Source: Bacteroidota bacterium
GTDB taxonomy: Bacteria; Bacteroidota; Bacteroidia; Chitinophagales; Chitinophagaceae
Reading direction: 5' to 3'
DNA length: 64,000 nt
Assembly: GCA_016183765.1 (NCBI GenBank)
Contig: JACPEA010000011.1
Location: 1-64,000 of the forward strand
The translations under genes were made by a program, and so were the position numbers. The stretch's first letter is position 1, and each line of letters opens with the position of its first letter. Below the pieces are notes generated by a model, which ran no database searches, was not told where the DNA came from, and worked only from the letters and a program-made list of their open reading frames with translations. Below, one piece after another: positions 46,993-55,758 of this stretch.

Positions 46993-47844
46993 TTAACGTT
47001 TCCCTTCGAAGAAGCCGTATTGTTTGAGGGCTGCTTTCAGGATAGTGAGACGGGCAGTTTTCAAGTCTGCGTTAGGCTCCCCTTCCACATTCAGCACAAA
47101 AAAGTAAGGATGCCTGTTTTCCTCGATCCAGCCTACAATCCAGCCTAACGATTTACCATTCTCAAGAAAACCCCAACCCGATTTATAACTCAGCTTATAA
47201 TTGGCATTGTCTTCCTGTAGCATCATCTTTTTTACAATATCCTGTGTACGTTTCTGGAAAGGCAGCTGTCCGAAATAGAGTTTCTTCACCAGTCCCATTT
47301 CTTCATCTGGTGTGATCTTCAATGAATTATCCAGCCAGAAGGAATCAATAGGTGTTTTGATCAGCCGGCTTCCGTATTTCAGACTGTCCAGCCAGTGCTG
47401 CATCGTATCTTTTCCGATACGACGTGCCAGTTCCTGGTAATACGGAACAGCAGAAACCTTGAATGCTTCTTCCAGTGAGAGGTCCTTGTTCCAGCTCGTG
47501 GCCGTATCGCCTCCCGGGAACAGGCGTACCCGGCCATCCCATTTGAAAACGGTCTTTTCATTGGCTACCCTGCCCGTTTCCAAACCTACCAGTGCGTTCA
47601 CTATTTTAAAAGTGGATGACGGCAGATAGGCTGAATCTTTAAAACGCGCCAGGTTATAGATCATGAAATCCCCCGTACCATTATCATACAGGCCAAATGT
47701 TCCTGTCAGCTTCTGCTCTTCGAATAGTTTGCCGAGGCTGTTATCTATTTTCACATTATTGGGAGAGCAGGAAAAAAGTAAAAAGTAAAAAGTAAAAAGT
47801 AAAAAGATCAGGACCGGTTTCCTGCGTATGGACAACGTTTTCAT
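46993..47844 (-). CDS. Class D (OXA-type) beta-lactamase lipoprotein with a repeat in the signal-peptide region
   Basis: From the Met at 47844 (another in-frame Met at 47853) it has 283 residues. The signal region 'LIFLLFTFYFLLFSC' ends in a lipobox Cys. Active-site motifs: S-T-F-K ('LPSSTFKIVNALVGLE'), Y-G-S in place of Y-G-N ('LKYGSRL'), 'SFWLDNSLKITPDE', and K-S-G in place of K-T-G ('YKSGWGFLENGKSLGWIVGW'). It hydrolyses beta-lactams or is a close relative that only binds them. It follows kbl by 22 bp. An in-frame block of (AAAAAGT)4 lies in the signal region. Confidence 0.88.
   Translation of the reverse strand: MKTLSIRRKPVLIFLLFTFYFLLFSCSPNNVKIDNSLGKLFEEQKLTGTFGLYDNGTGDFMIYNLARFKDSAYLPSSTFKIVNALVGLETGRVANEKTVFKWDGRVRLFPGGDTATSWNKDLSLEEAFKVSAVPYYQELARRIGKDTMQHWLDSLKYGSRLIKTPIDSFWLDNSLKITPDEEMGLVKKLYFGQLPFQKRTQDIVKKMMLQEDNANYKLSYKSGWGFLENGKSLGWIVGWIEENRHPYFFVLNVEGEPNADLKTARLTILKAALKQYGFFEGKR
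47773..47805. repeat. Heptanucleotide repeat (AAAAAGT)4 inside the beta-lactamase signal peptide
   Basis: The plus strand reads AAAAAGT four times plus AAAAA (33 bp), and on the coding (minus) strand gives Phe/Leu/Thr/Tyr codons of the hydrophobic core. The unit is 7 bp, so gain or loss of one copy would shift the reading frame of the lactamase. Confidence 0.9.
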
Positions 47845-47866
47845 TGCTTGCATTTTTAATTCTGAA

Positions 47867-49054
47867 TTACTTGATAACACCCAGTTCTTTCCCCACTTTC
47901 GTAAAAGCTGCAATCGCTTTATCCAGGTGTTCCTGTTTGTGTGCTGCACTTAGCTGCACGCGGATACGCGCCAGTCCTTTTGCCACTACAGGGAAGAAGA
48001 ATCCGATTACATATACACCCTCTTCCAGCAGTTTGGCTGCAAAATTTTGCGCCACCACCGCATCGTATAACATAATGGGAACAATGGGATGGTCGCCGGG
48101 TTTAATATCGAAGCCTGCTTCTGTCATTTTGGTACGGAAATACTTTGTATTGTGTTCCAAACGGTCGCGCAGTTCAGTGGTTTCTGTGAGCATATCAAGC
48201 ACTGCAATGGAAGCGCCTACTATACTTGGGGCTACTGTATTGGAGAACAGATAGGGGCGACTGCGCTGGCGCAGCATTTCTATGATCTCTTTACGACCGG
48301 ATGTGAATCCGCCACTGGCGCCACCGAGAGCTTTACCCAGTGTACCCGTAATGATATCGATCCGGCCCATCACATTACGGTATTCGTGTGTGCCACGGCC
48401 TGTTTTACCGAGAAATCCGGATGAGTGACATTCGTCGGTCATCACGATTGCATCGTATTTGTCGGCAAGCTCACAGATCTTATCCAGTTGCGCAATGGTT
48501 CCATCCATGCTGAATGAGCCATCGGTAACGATGATACGGCTTCTGCAGGAAGCTGCTTCCTTCAGTTTGGCCTCCAGATCTTCCATATTGTTATGCTCAT
48601 AACGATAGCGTTGTGCCTTACACAATCGGACGCCATCAATGATAGAAGCGTGGTTCAGCGCGTCGCTGATGATCGCATCCTGCTCGCCAAACAGGGGCTC
48701 AAACACGCCGCCATTGGCATCAAAAGCCGCCGCATACAGGATGGTATCTTCCGTGCCGAGAAATTCGGACAGCTTCTTCTCCAGTTCTTTGTGTATGTCC
48801 TGTGTGCCACAGATAAACCGGACACTGCTCATGCCATACCCATGGGTATCAATGGCTTTATGGGCGGCTTCGATCACTTTGGGGTGAGAGGAGAGTCCGA
48901 GGTAATTATTGGCACAGAAATTCAGTACTTTTTTCCCGTTCACGGTGATCTTGGGGCCCTGCTCGCTGGTGATGATACGTTCTTTTTTCAGCAGACCTGC
49001 TGCTTCGATCTCTTTTAGTTCTTCCCCGATCCGGGTAACAAATTTTTCATTCAT
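47867..49054 (-). CDS. kbl: Glycine C-acetyltransferase (2-amino-3-ketobutyrate CoA ligase)
   Basis: The 395-residue protein has the alpha-oxoamine synthase pattern: 'VLNFCANNYLGLSSHPKVIEAA', 'GYGMSSVRFICGTQDIHKELEKKLSEFLGTED', 'SDALNHASIIDGVRLCKA', 'DECHSSGFLGKTGRGTHEY' and the PLP-lysine region 'GTLGKALGGASGGF'. The 'SSVRFICGTQDIH' stretch points to Kbl rather than KAS-type BioF or serine palmitoyltransferase. It cleaves 2-amino-3-oxobutyrate, made from threonine, to glycine and acetyl-CoA. tdh is not in the window. A TACCTTTG box lies 20 bases upstream of its start. Confidence 0.9.
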   Translation of the reverse strand: MNEKFVTRIGEELKEIEAAGLLKKERIITSEQGPKITVNGKKVLNFCANNYLGLSSHPKVIEAAHKAIDTHGYGMSSVRFICGTQDIHKELEKKLSEFLGTEDTILYAAAFDANGGVFEPLFGEQDAIISDALNHASIIDGVRLCKAQRYRYEHNNMEDLEAKLKEAASCRSRIIVTDGSFSMDGTIAQLDKICELADKYDAIVMTDECHSSGFLGKTGRGTHEYRNVMGRIDIITGTLGKALGGASGGFTSGRKEIIEMLRQRSRPYLFSNTVAPSIVGASIAVLDMLTETTELRDRLEHNTKYFRTKMTEAGFDIKPGDHPIVPIMLYDAVVAQNFAAKLLEEGVYVIGFFFPVVAKGLARIRVQLSAAHKQEHLDKAIAAFTKVGKELGVIK

Positions 49055-49074
49055 ATGGATGGCATTTCAGAAGG

Positions 49075-49082
49075 CAAAGGTA
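49075..49082 (-). promoter_or_regulatory. Candidate -7 box of kbl (TACCTTTG)
   Basis: Perfect TAnnTTTG match, 20 bases before the kbl ATG. Confidence 0.35.
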
Positions 49083-49458
49083 GCAGTAAGAGAGTGAATA
49101 TGGAACAGTCTGAGCCGGAATATTAGGTACTGGCTTGTAGGGAAAAAGCTTGTGCGTCATAACGTTCATTGGAACCCGTGCCGGCCATCAATTTCCCAAA
49201 AAAGATTCGTTGCGGTCTTTCTTGAGTTTGAGATTGATGGCTTTATCCATCGTCAATCCCGGTGAATTCAGACCGATCAGACCTTCCGCTACTGCATTGG
49301 GTTGACAGCATTTGCTGGGCCCGGGAAAATAAAAAACAGGATACAGATCCGGCACATAGCCTTCATATTTTAGGTTGCCCAAAATAGCCGGCCAAAGACA
49401 GAGAAGCGGTTAATGAACTTTGAGGAAAGATTAATGAAGGTTAAAGTAACCAAAAACA

Positions 49459-49507
49459 AACCGGGACATTCCGTGATCATTGCAAAGTGATCACGAAATG
49501 TCCCGGT
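49459..49507 (-). terminator. Long hairpin terminator at the end of the arginine/FKBP operon
   Basis: AACCGGGACATT-C-CGTGATCA (49459-49479) pairs with TGATCACG-A-AATGTCCCGGTT (49488-49508) over 20 of 21 positions with an 8-base loop. On the minus strand it is followed by TTTGTTTTTGG. It lies 31 bases after the FKBP stop codon. Confidence 0.85.
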
Positions 49508-49538
49508 TACCGGAAGTCCGGGCTTCCTGTTCTATCAA

Positions 49539-50267
49539 TCAGTTTTCTACTCCAAGTAATTCCACTTCAAAGATCAGTGTAGCGCTTGGGCCAATATTAG
49601 GGGGGCCATTATCGCCATAGGCCAGGTCGGCAGGAATGTATAGTTTCCACTTGCTGCCAACGGTCATCAGTTGCAGGCCTTCCTGCCAGCCGCGGATCAC
49701 ATTGGCCAGAGGGAATGTGATGGGTTCTCCCCTGTCAACCGAGCTATCGAATTTGGTTCCGTTGATCAGGGTTCCGGTATAATGGCATTTTACCTTACTG
49801 GCCAATGTGGGTTTGGTATTATCCGTTCCTGCTTTCAGCACTTCGTATTGCAGTCCACTGGGTAGGCTAACCACACCGGTACGTTTGCCATTTTGTGCCA
49901 GAAAAGCCTGTCCTTCTTTTTTGGCAGCAGTCGCTTTTTCTTCACTGGCGGTTTGTTGGAAACGGGTAAAACATTGTTGTATGGCCGCATCATCCAGTAA
50001 TACGGCTTTATTTGTCTTTTGATCGGCTAAGCCTTTCTGGAAAAGCGCCATATTCACATTGTCAAAACCCTGTGCTTTCAGGCTCTGCGCAATACGGATG
50101 CCCAGGGCATAACTGGTACTGTCCAGGTTATTTTTGAAAAGATTGGGAGACACCGTTTTTTTGGCAGCTGGTTTTGCTGCCGGTTTGCTGACAGCAGTTT
50201 TCTTTGCCTGCGAAAATCCTGCCATAACCAGCAGTAAACAGGTAAAAACGAGAAACGATTGCTTCAT
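49539..50267 (-). CDS. FKBP-type peptidyl-prolyl cis-trans isomerase
   Basis: The 242-residue protein has a signal peptide (MKQSFLVFTCLLLVMAGFSQA), an Ala/Lys/Pro-rich linker, an FKBP N-terminal dimerisation part ('DSTSYALGIRIAQSLKAQGFDNVNMALFQKGLADQ') and the C-terminal FKBP domain (about 145-242: 'VKCHYTGTLINGTKFDSSVDRGEPITFPLANVIRGWQEGLQLMTVGSKWKLYIPADLAYGDNG'). It matches the FkpA/Mip-type periplasmic foldases. It lies 78 bp after argH, on the same strand, without a terminator between, so it is probably the last gene of the arginine operon although its role there is unclear. Confidence 0.93.
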   Translation of the reverse strand: MKQSFLVFTCLLLVMAGFSQAKKTAVSKPAAKPAAKKTVSPNLFKNNLDSTSYALGIRIAQSLKAQGFDNVNMALFQKGLADQKTNKAVLLDDAAIQQCFTRFQQTASEEKATAAKKEGQAFLAQNGKRTGVVSLPSGLQYEVLKAGTDNTKPTLASKVKCHYTGTLINGTKFDSSVDRGEPITFPLANVIRGWQEGLQLMTVGSKWKLYIPADLAYGDNGPPNIGPSATLIFEVELLGVEN

Positions 50268-50345
50268 GTTATTATTTTTGTGAAGGTCAAAGAAACGTAA
50301 ATTATCGTAAACCCGCAGGTCTCCTTCTTTCCGGCAGGAAAACAG

Positions 50346-51680
50346 TTACCCTGCCAGGTCCCTGATGGCAGCATGCACTTTCTGGAAACCGAACTGGTCC
50401 AGGGTCTGTTGCATCATATCTCCTATCTTATCGTTACAGAGATTACCGATACTGCCTTCGTGCACATGTTTCACTTCTGTAGTATAGGTAAACCTGCCCT
50501 CTTCAATGGCCATACCCACCTGTTTGTAGGCATCCCGGAAAGGAACACCCTGCAGCACCAGCTTGTTTACTTCTTCCACGCTGAATACATATTTGTATTT
50601 TTCATCGGCAAGAATATTCTCTTTGATGCTGATATTGGATAACATCAGGCTAACCATGTTCAGGCAATCTTTCAATGTCTGAAACGCAGGAAACAGGTGT
50701 TCCTTCAGCAATTGCAGATCGCGATGGTATCCTGAGGGCAGATTACTTGTCATCATGAGCACTTCATTGGGCAATGCTTTCAGCCGGTTGCAGTAGGAAC
50801 GTACCAGCTCAAACACATCGGGGTTCTTTTTGTGTGGCATAATACTGGAACCCGTTGTGAGTGAAGCCGGGAAACTGATAAAATCAAAGTTCTGGTTCAG
50901 GTATAAACAGGCATCCATGCTCAGTCGCGACAAAGTATCGGCCAGGTTGGCCAGCGCCATGGCGGTAATTCGTTCTGCCTTGCCACGGCCCATTTGCGCA
51001 TATACCACATTATAATTCAGGTCTGCAAAACCGAGCAATTGAGTAGTCAGGGTTCGGTTAATGGGGAATGAGGAACCATATCCGGCAGCGGAACCCAGGG
51101 GGTTCTTGTTCACCACCTGGTAAGCGGCCTGCAGGGTGATCATATCATCAACCAGGCTTTCTGCATAGGCACCAAACCATAAGCCGAAAGATGAAGGCAT
51201 GGCCAGCTGCAAGTGCGTATAACCAGGAAAAAGGTGGTCCTTGAATTGTTCACTTTGCTGTTGCAAGAGTTGGAACACTGGCTGCACTTCTCTCACCAGC
51301 TCTTCAATCTCATTACGCAGAAAAAGTTTCACATCAACCAGCACCTGGTCGTTCCGGCTGCGGGCTGAGTGGATCTTTTTACCAGTATCGCCCAGTTTCT
51401 GGGTGAGTAGCAGCTCTACCTGCGAATGCACGTCTTCTATTCCCTCCTCTATAGTGAATTGCCCCTTGCCAATGAGCTGGTAGATATCCCTTAACTCGGC
51501 AATCAGTTTTTCAGCTTCTTCGCTGGTAAGCAACCCTACACTGGCCAGCATTTTTGCATGTGCGATGGACCCCAGCACATCAAAAGGTGCCAGGAGAAGA
51601 TCGAATTCCTTATCCCTTCCTACTGTGAATTTTTCCACCAGCCGGGAGGTATCCGTATTGTCTTTACTCCACAGTTTCAT
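50346..51680 (-). CDS. argH: Argininosuccinate lyase
   Basis: The 444-residue protein has 'SRSRNDQVLVDVKLFLRNEIEEL', 'PGYTHLQLAMPSSFGLWFGAYAESL' and the fumarase/lyase signature 'GSSIMPHKKNPD'. It cleaves argininosuccinate to arginine and fumarate, the last step of the pathway. Its start codon overlaps the stop of the upstream deacetylase gene (ATGA), so translation is coupled. Length normal. Confidence 0.95.
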   Translation of the reverse strand: MKLWSKDNTDTSRLVEKFTVGRDKEFDLLLAPFDVLGSIAHAKMLASVGLLTSEEAEKLIAELRDIYQLIGKGQFTIEEGIEDVHSQVELLLTQKLGDTGKKIHSARSRNDQVLVDVKLFLRNEIEELVREVQPVFQLLQQQSEQFKDHLFPGYTHLQLAMPSSFGLWFGAYAESLVDDMITLQAAYQVVNKNPLGSAAGYGSSFPINRTLTTQLLGFADLNYNVVYAQMGRGKAERITAMALANLADTLSRLSMDACLYLNQNFDFISFPASLTTGSSIMPHKKNPDVFELVRSYCNRLKALPNEVLMMTSNLPSGYHRDLQLLKEHLFPAFQTLKDCLNMVSLMLSNISIKENILADEKYKYVFSVEEVNKLVLQGVPFRDAYKQVGMAIEEGRFTYTTEVKHVHEGSIGNLCNDKIGDMMQQTLDQFGFQKVHAAIRDLAG

Positions 51681-52747
51681 AACACTTGCTTTAATAATTG
51701 AATATAGAGGTCTATTCCTTTCTGTATTTCATCTACAAAAATAAATTCATCCGCCGTATGGCTGCGTGCACTGTCGCCAGGACCCATTTTCAGGGTCTGG
51801 AAAGGCATCAGGGCTTTGTCGCTGGTAGTGGGCGAGCCATAATAAGACTTACCCATTTTTATTCCCGACTGCACCAATGGATGATCCAGACTGATAGAAG
51901 TAGAACGCATCCGCAGGCTCCGGGGAATTACTTCACTCTTTACATGAGTGCTGATGATCTCCAGCACTTCCTCAAAAGTATACAATTCATTCACCCGTAC
52001 ATCCACCACAAAACGGCAGGACGAAGGAACCACATTATGGGCCTTGTTCTCCGTTTCGATCACCGTTACCGACATTTTTACTTTTCCCAGTAACGGAGAT
52101 ACTTTTTCAAACGCAAAATTGCGGAACCATTCTATATCGGTCAGGGCCTTGTATAAGGCGTTCTCTCCTTCTTCGCGGGCTGCATGGCCTGCTTTGCCAG
52201 TGGCAGTTACATCCAGCACAAGTAATCCCCGCTCGGCAATGGCCATATCCATCAAAGTAGGTTCGCCCACAATGCCACATTCAATTTCCGGCAGGTATTG
52301 TAATAACGCTTCAATGCCATTCCGACCGGATATCTCTTCTTCGGCCGTAGCTGCAAAAACAAGGTTGTATTTCAGGTCTTTGGCTTCGTAAAAATACAGG
52401 AACACGGAAAGCAGCGACACCAGGCATCCACCGGCATCGTTACTGCCGAGGCCGTATAATCTATCGTCTTTGATAACCGGTGCAAATGGATCAAGGGTAT
52501 ATGCTTTATTGGGTTTAACCGTATCGTGGTGTGAATTGAGTAAGAGACACGGTTTGCCTGCTTCAAAATATTTGTTCTTAGCCCAAACGTTGTTCAGGTA
52601 ACGCTGGGTGCTTACCCCATGCTGCTGGAGAAAGTTCTCCAGGATGGTGGCTGTCTCATTTTCTTCTTTACTGAAAGAAGGGGTTGCGATCAATTGTTGT
52701 AATAGTTCAACCGCTTTGCCTGTTAGTATATGTTGTTGGTCATTCAT
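51677..52747 (-). CDS. argE: M20 peptidase, acyl-citrulline/acyl-ornithine deacetylase
   Basis: I choose the ATG at 52747 (MNDQQHILTGKAVELLQQLIATPSFSKEEN); the frame is open 30 bases further upstream. It has the M20 di-zinc motifs 'LLNSHHDTVKPN', 'YGLGSNDAGGCL', 'TAEEEISGRNGIEAL' and 'GEPTLMDMAIAERGLLVLDV'. In this operon, with ArgF', it is expected to remove the acyl group from N-acyl-citrulline, so it is an ArgE'-type enzyme. It overlaps argB by 8 bp and argH by 4 bp. ArgE gene name used loosely. Confidence 0.85.
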   Translation of the reverse strand: MNDQQHILTGKAVELLQQLIATPSFSKEENETATILENFLQQHGVSTQRYLNNVWAKNKYFEAGKPCLLLNSHHDTVKPNKAYTLDPFAPVIKDDRLYGLGSNDAGGCLVSLLSVFLYFYEAKDLKYNLVFAATAEEEISGRNGIEALLQYLPEIECGIVGEPTLMDMAIAERGLLVLDVTATGKAGHAAREEGENALYKALTDIEWFRNFAFEKVSPLLGKVKMSVTVIETENKAHNVVPSSCRFVVDVRVNELYTFEEVLEIISTHVKSEVIPRSLRMRSTSISLDHPLVQSGIKMGKSYYGSPTTSDKALMPFQTLKMGPGDSARSHTADEFIFVDEIQKGIDLYIQLLKQVL

Positions 52748-53525
52748 AGCGAATGGTTGTCCCTGCACTGCCGGCAATCAGTCCAGGTAATTGTTCTGCC
52801 TTCCCGATGATCACTTTGCCCACGCCTTTTGCCAATGCTGCAAAAGCATTGTCGAGCTTAGGTATCATCCCGGCAAATATTAATTGTTGTTGTTTTAGTT
52901 CGTTATAATAAGCAGGATCCATTTCAGGGATCACTGAATTTTCATCATTCACATCCAGCAATACGCCGGTTTTCTCAAAGGAATAGATCAGCGAGACCTG
53001 GTATAACCGGGCCAGCGAAGTGGCCAGTTCCTGGGCAATGGTGTCTGCATTGGTATTCAGCAGATCGCCTTTTGCATTGTGTGTAATGGGAGCAGTCACA
53101 ATAGTAATATCCTGGTCGAGCAATGATTTTATCAGGCTCGTATTTACCGCATCCACATCACCTACAAAACCATAATCAATCGTTGCATGTGTTCTTTTGT
53201 GTGCCAGGAGGAGATTGCCATCTGCCCCTGTAAGACCCATAGCATTACAACCATATGCCTGCAATTGCGCCACAATATTTTTATTGATATAACCGGCATA
53301 TACCATGGTTACGATCTTCAGTGTTTCGGCATCGGTGATCCGTCGTCCATCCACCATCTGTTGCTGTATACCCATCTGGTCGGCCAGCCGTGTAGCCAGT
53401 TTACCACCGCCATGTACCAGTATTTTTTTCCCCGCAACCGCAGCAAATGATTGAAGGAATGAAGAAAGTTTCGTTTCATCATCAATGATGTTACCTCCGA
53501 TCTTTATGATATGTACTGATTCCAC
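52740..53525 (-). CDS. argB: Acetylglutamate kinase
   Basis: I choose the GTG at 53525 because it gives 'ESVHIIKIGGNIIDDETKLSSFLQSF', the usual start; the 19 residues upstream in frame belong to overlap with argF'. With 261 residues it has the amino-acid kinase motifs 'KIGGNIID', 'HGGGKLATRLADQMG', 'GLTGADGNL', 'NTNADTIAQELA' and 'GMIPKLDNAFAALAKG'. It phosphorylates N-acyl-glutamate. The gene lies 5 bases after argF' and overlaps argE by 8 bp. Confidence 0.95.
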   Translation of the reverse strand: MESVHIIKIGGNIIDDETKLSSFLQSFAAVAGKKILVHGGGKLATRLADQMGIQQQMVDGRRITDAETLKIVTMVYAGYINKNIVAQLQAYGCNAMGLTGADGNLLLAHKRTHATIDYGFVGDVDAVNTSLIKSLLDQDITIVTAPITHNAKGDLLNTNADTIAQELATSLARLYQVSLIYSFEKTGVLLDVNDENSVIPEMDPAYYNELKQQQLIFAGMIPKLDNAFAALAKGVGKVIIGKAEQLPGLIAGSAGTTIRYE

Positions 53526-53530
53526 GTTAT

Positions 53531-54505
53531 TTATTTTCCTGTTGCTGTCAATATTTCTGACAATACCGCCTGTGCCGCCCATATCCTGTTACCGGCCTGC
53601 CGGGTTACGAGACTATGTGTACTATCCAGCACCTCGTCGCTGAGTTCTACATTCCTTCTCACGGGTAAACAATGCATCACTTTTGCATGATGTGTCGTTT
53701 TCAATTTTTCTTCGGTGAGCATCCATCCCGGGTCGTTCTCGTAAATCTTGCCGTAATCGTTGTAGGTACTCCAGTTTTTCACATACACGAAATCTGCATC
53801 TTTCAGGGCTTCATCCTGGTTATGTGTAATGGTGGCTCCTTTGGTAAATTCTTCAGCCAGTTCATAATCCTGCGGGTGTGTGATCACAAAATCCGCTTCA
53901 CCCCAGGCATTCACCCATTGTGCAAAACTGTTGGCAACACATTGCGGCAGGGGTTTTACATGTGGCGCCCAGGTAAGTACCACTTTAGGTTTTCTGATAC
54001 CGCCTGCCGGTTCTTTTTTCAACGATTCTGTAATGGTGATGATATCTGTTAACGATTGTAATGGGTGCAGTGTGGCGCTTTCCAGGCTTACCACGGGAAC
54101 ACCCGCATATTTGATGAACTGGTTAATATACATTTCGCTGTAATCATCTTCCCGGTTCTTTAGAGAAGGGAATGTTCTGATACAGAGGATATCGAAATAC
54201 TGCCCCAGTATCGGAGCGGCATCTTTTACATGCTCTGCTGTATTGCCGCTCATAATGGCTCCTTCCTCAAACTCAAGCGCCCAGCCTTCTTTATCCACAT
54301 TGAATACCACCGCTTCCATCCCGAGATTCCTGGCCGCTATCTGTGTACTTAAGCGGGTACGCAGACTGGGGTTCAGAAATAACAAACCAATTCGTTTGTC
54401 AGCACCGAGATCCCTGTCGGCCAATGGATCGGCCTTATATGCCAGTGCCTTTGCTACCAGCGAATTGATGTCGGTTACGTCTTTAACAGAAATGAATTTT
54501 CTCAT
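53531..54505 (-). CDS. argF': N-acyl-ornithine (probably succinyl-) carbamoyltransferase
   Basis: The 324-residue protein has the carbamoyl-phosphate motif 'NPSLRTRLSTQIAARNLGM' and continues 'GWALEFEEGAIMSGNTAEHVKDAAPILGQYFDILCIRTF', 'LESATLHPLQSLTDIITI', 'VLTWAPHVKPLPQCVANSFAQW' and 'KVMHCLPVRRNVE'. This is the Bacteroidota acyl-ornithine transcarbamylase, not ordinary OTCase. The residue at position 90, which decides acetyl or succinyl substrate, is Ala. It lies 70 bp downstream of argD and 5 bp upstream of the argB start. Confidence 0.93.
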   Translation of the reverse strand: MRKFISVKDVTDINSLVAKALAYKADPLADRDLGADKRIGLLFLNPSLRTRLSTQIAARNLGMEAVVFNVDKEGWALEFEEGAIMSGNTAEHVKDAAPILGQYFDILCIRTFPSLKNREDDYSEMYINQFIKYAGVPVVSLESATLHPLQSLTDIITITESLKKEPAGGIRKPKVVLTWAPHVKPLPQCVANSFAQWVNAWGEADFVITHPQDYELAEEFTKGATITHNQDEALKDADFVYVKNWSTYNDYGKIYENDPGWMLTEEKLKTTHHAKVMHCLPVRRNVELSDEVLDSTHSLVTRQAGNRIWAAQAVLSEILTATGK

Positions 54506-54575
54506 CTACAACCCAAAAGGGAATTTTATGGTTATCAACTTTTGTACTGCTATGTTACTTCGTTGTGTCACTCAC

Positions 54576-55730
54576 TTAAACGTTCTGTTTGCTCTTCAGC
54601 TCATCTATCGCTTCTGTAAGGGAAGCCAGGAACTCATCGGCCTGTTTTTTGGATAAGGCCAGGGAGGGTAGCAACCTGATCACATTGGGTTTTGCCTCGC
54701 CTGTGAACACTTTAAAATCAAAAAGCAGTTTCTTTTTCAGGTCTTTTAGTTCTTCCGGCAGGTCAAAACCGATCATCAGTCCGCGGCCACGAACATTCTT
54801 TAATTCAGGAATGGCTTTCAATTGCTCCATCAGGTATGCGCCGTTAGTTTTGGCATTTTCTATCAAGCGTTCCTCTTCCATCACTTCCAGCACCGCCAGT
54901 GCAGCAGCACAAGCCAGTTGGTTACCACCAAATGTGGTGCCCAGCATTCCATGTTTGGGCTGGATTTTCGGTGCAATGAGGATTCCGGCTACAGGAAATC
55001 CATTTCCCATCCCCTTGGCCATGGTGTAAATGTCTGCAGTCACGCCTGCAAAATCATGTGCAAAGAAACGGCCACTTCTTCCATAACCACATTGTACGCT
55101 GTCTGCTATATATACCGCCCCATGTTCATCGCAGAGGCTTCTGATTAATTGCAGGAAAGATTCGTTGGCGATATTGATACCACCTACACCCTGTATACCT
55201 TCGATGATCACCGAAGAGATCTCTTTGCCATATTCTGCAAAACAGGCTTTGAGTGCGGCCTCATCATTAAAGGGCAGAAAAATTACATTATCCGTTTCAT
55301 TCACCGGCGCTACGATCGCAGGGTTATCCGTTGCAGCCACCGCCAGTGATGTTCTTCCATGAAAAGACTTACTGAAAGCGATGATCTTTTTTCGTCCGTT
55401 ATAAAAAGAGGCCAGCTTAAGCGCATTTTCATTGGCTTCTGCGCCACTGTTACAGAGGAACAGCTGATAATCTTCTTTCCCACTCAAACGGCCCAGCTTC
55501 AAAGCCAGCTCTTTCTGAATAGGAATTACCACTGAATTAGAATAAAACGCGATCTTCTCCAGCTGGTCTTCGATCCGTTTTACCCAGTGTTGATGGGTAT
55601 GGCCAATGCTGATCACAGCATGTCCGCCATACATGTCTAAGTATTGTACGCCCTCCTGGTCCCATACATAAGAGCCTTTGGCATTTGTGATAGTGATATT
55701 GTTAAGCGGATAAACATCAAAAAGAGTCAT
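54576..55730 (-). CDS. argD: Acetylornithine aminotransferase family protein
   Basis: The 384-residue protein is a class III PLP aminotransferase: 'YVWDQEGVQYLDMYGGHAVISIGHTHQHWV', 'LCNSGAEANENALKLASFYNGRKKIIAFSKSFHGRTSLAVAATD', 'VIIEGIQGVGGI', 'VQCGYGRSGRFFAHDFAGV' and the Schiff-base Lys in 'YTMAKGMGNGFPVAGILI'. It makes N-acyl-ornithine from the semialdehyde. Its start codon lies in the first unit of a 7-bp repeat array that precedes the four-helix gene. It is between that gene and argF' in the operon. Confidence 0.92.
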   Translation of the reverse strand: MTLFDVYPLNNITITNAKGSYVWDQEGVQYLDMYGGHAVISIGHTHQHWVKRIEDQLEKIAFYSNSVVIPIQKELALKLGRLSGKEDYQLFLCNSGAEANENALKLASFYNGRKKIIAFSKSFHGRTSLAVAATDNPAIVAPVNETDNVIFLPFNDEAALKACFAEYGKEISSVIIEGIQGVGGINIANESFLQLIRSLCDEHGAVYIADSVQCGYGRSGRFFAHDFAGVTADIYTMAKGMGNGFPVAGILIAPKIQPKHGMLGTTFGGNQLACAAALAVLEVMEEERLIENAKTNGAYLMEQLKAIPELKNVRGRGLMIGFDLPEELKDLKKKLLFDFKVFTGEAKPNVIRLLPSLALSKKQADEFLASLTEAIDELKSKQNV

Positions 55731-55758
55731 AAGTCATTAGTTATAAGTAGTAAGTCAT
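55724..55758. repeat. Array of five 7-bp repeats at the argD start
   Basis: Plus-strand units: GAGTCAT, AAGTCAT, TAGTTAT, AAGTAGT, AAGTCAT. The complement of the first unit contains the argD start codon; the last contains the stop of the four-helix gene. The stretch 55744-55755 (TAAGTAGTAAGT) is a perfect inverted match to 56121-56132 on the other side. Confidence 0.8.

Larger units (their letters stand above)
49055..49538. other. 484-bp gap with a possible small gene and a strong hairpin
   Basis: It contains the kbl promoter-like box at 49075-49082, the FKBP terminator at 49459-49507 and one 64-codon minus-strand frame (49188-49382, 'YPVFYFPGPSKCCQPNAVAEGLIGLN...'), which looks partly natural but is not recognised. 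Confidence 0.6.

Noticed and set aside
49188..49382. 64-residue minus-strand frame between kbl and the FKBP terminator
   Set aside because: It reads partly like protein, but no family, promoter or partner was seen. Listed only within the gap entry.
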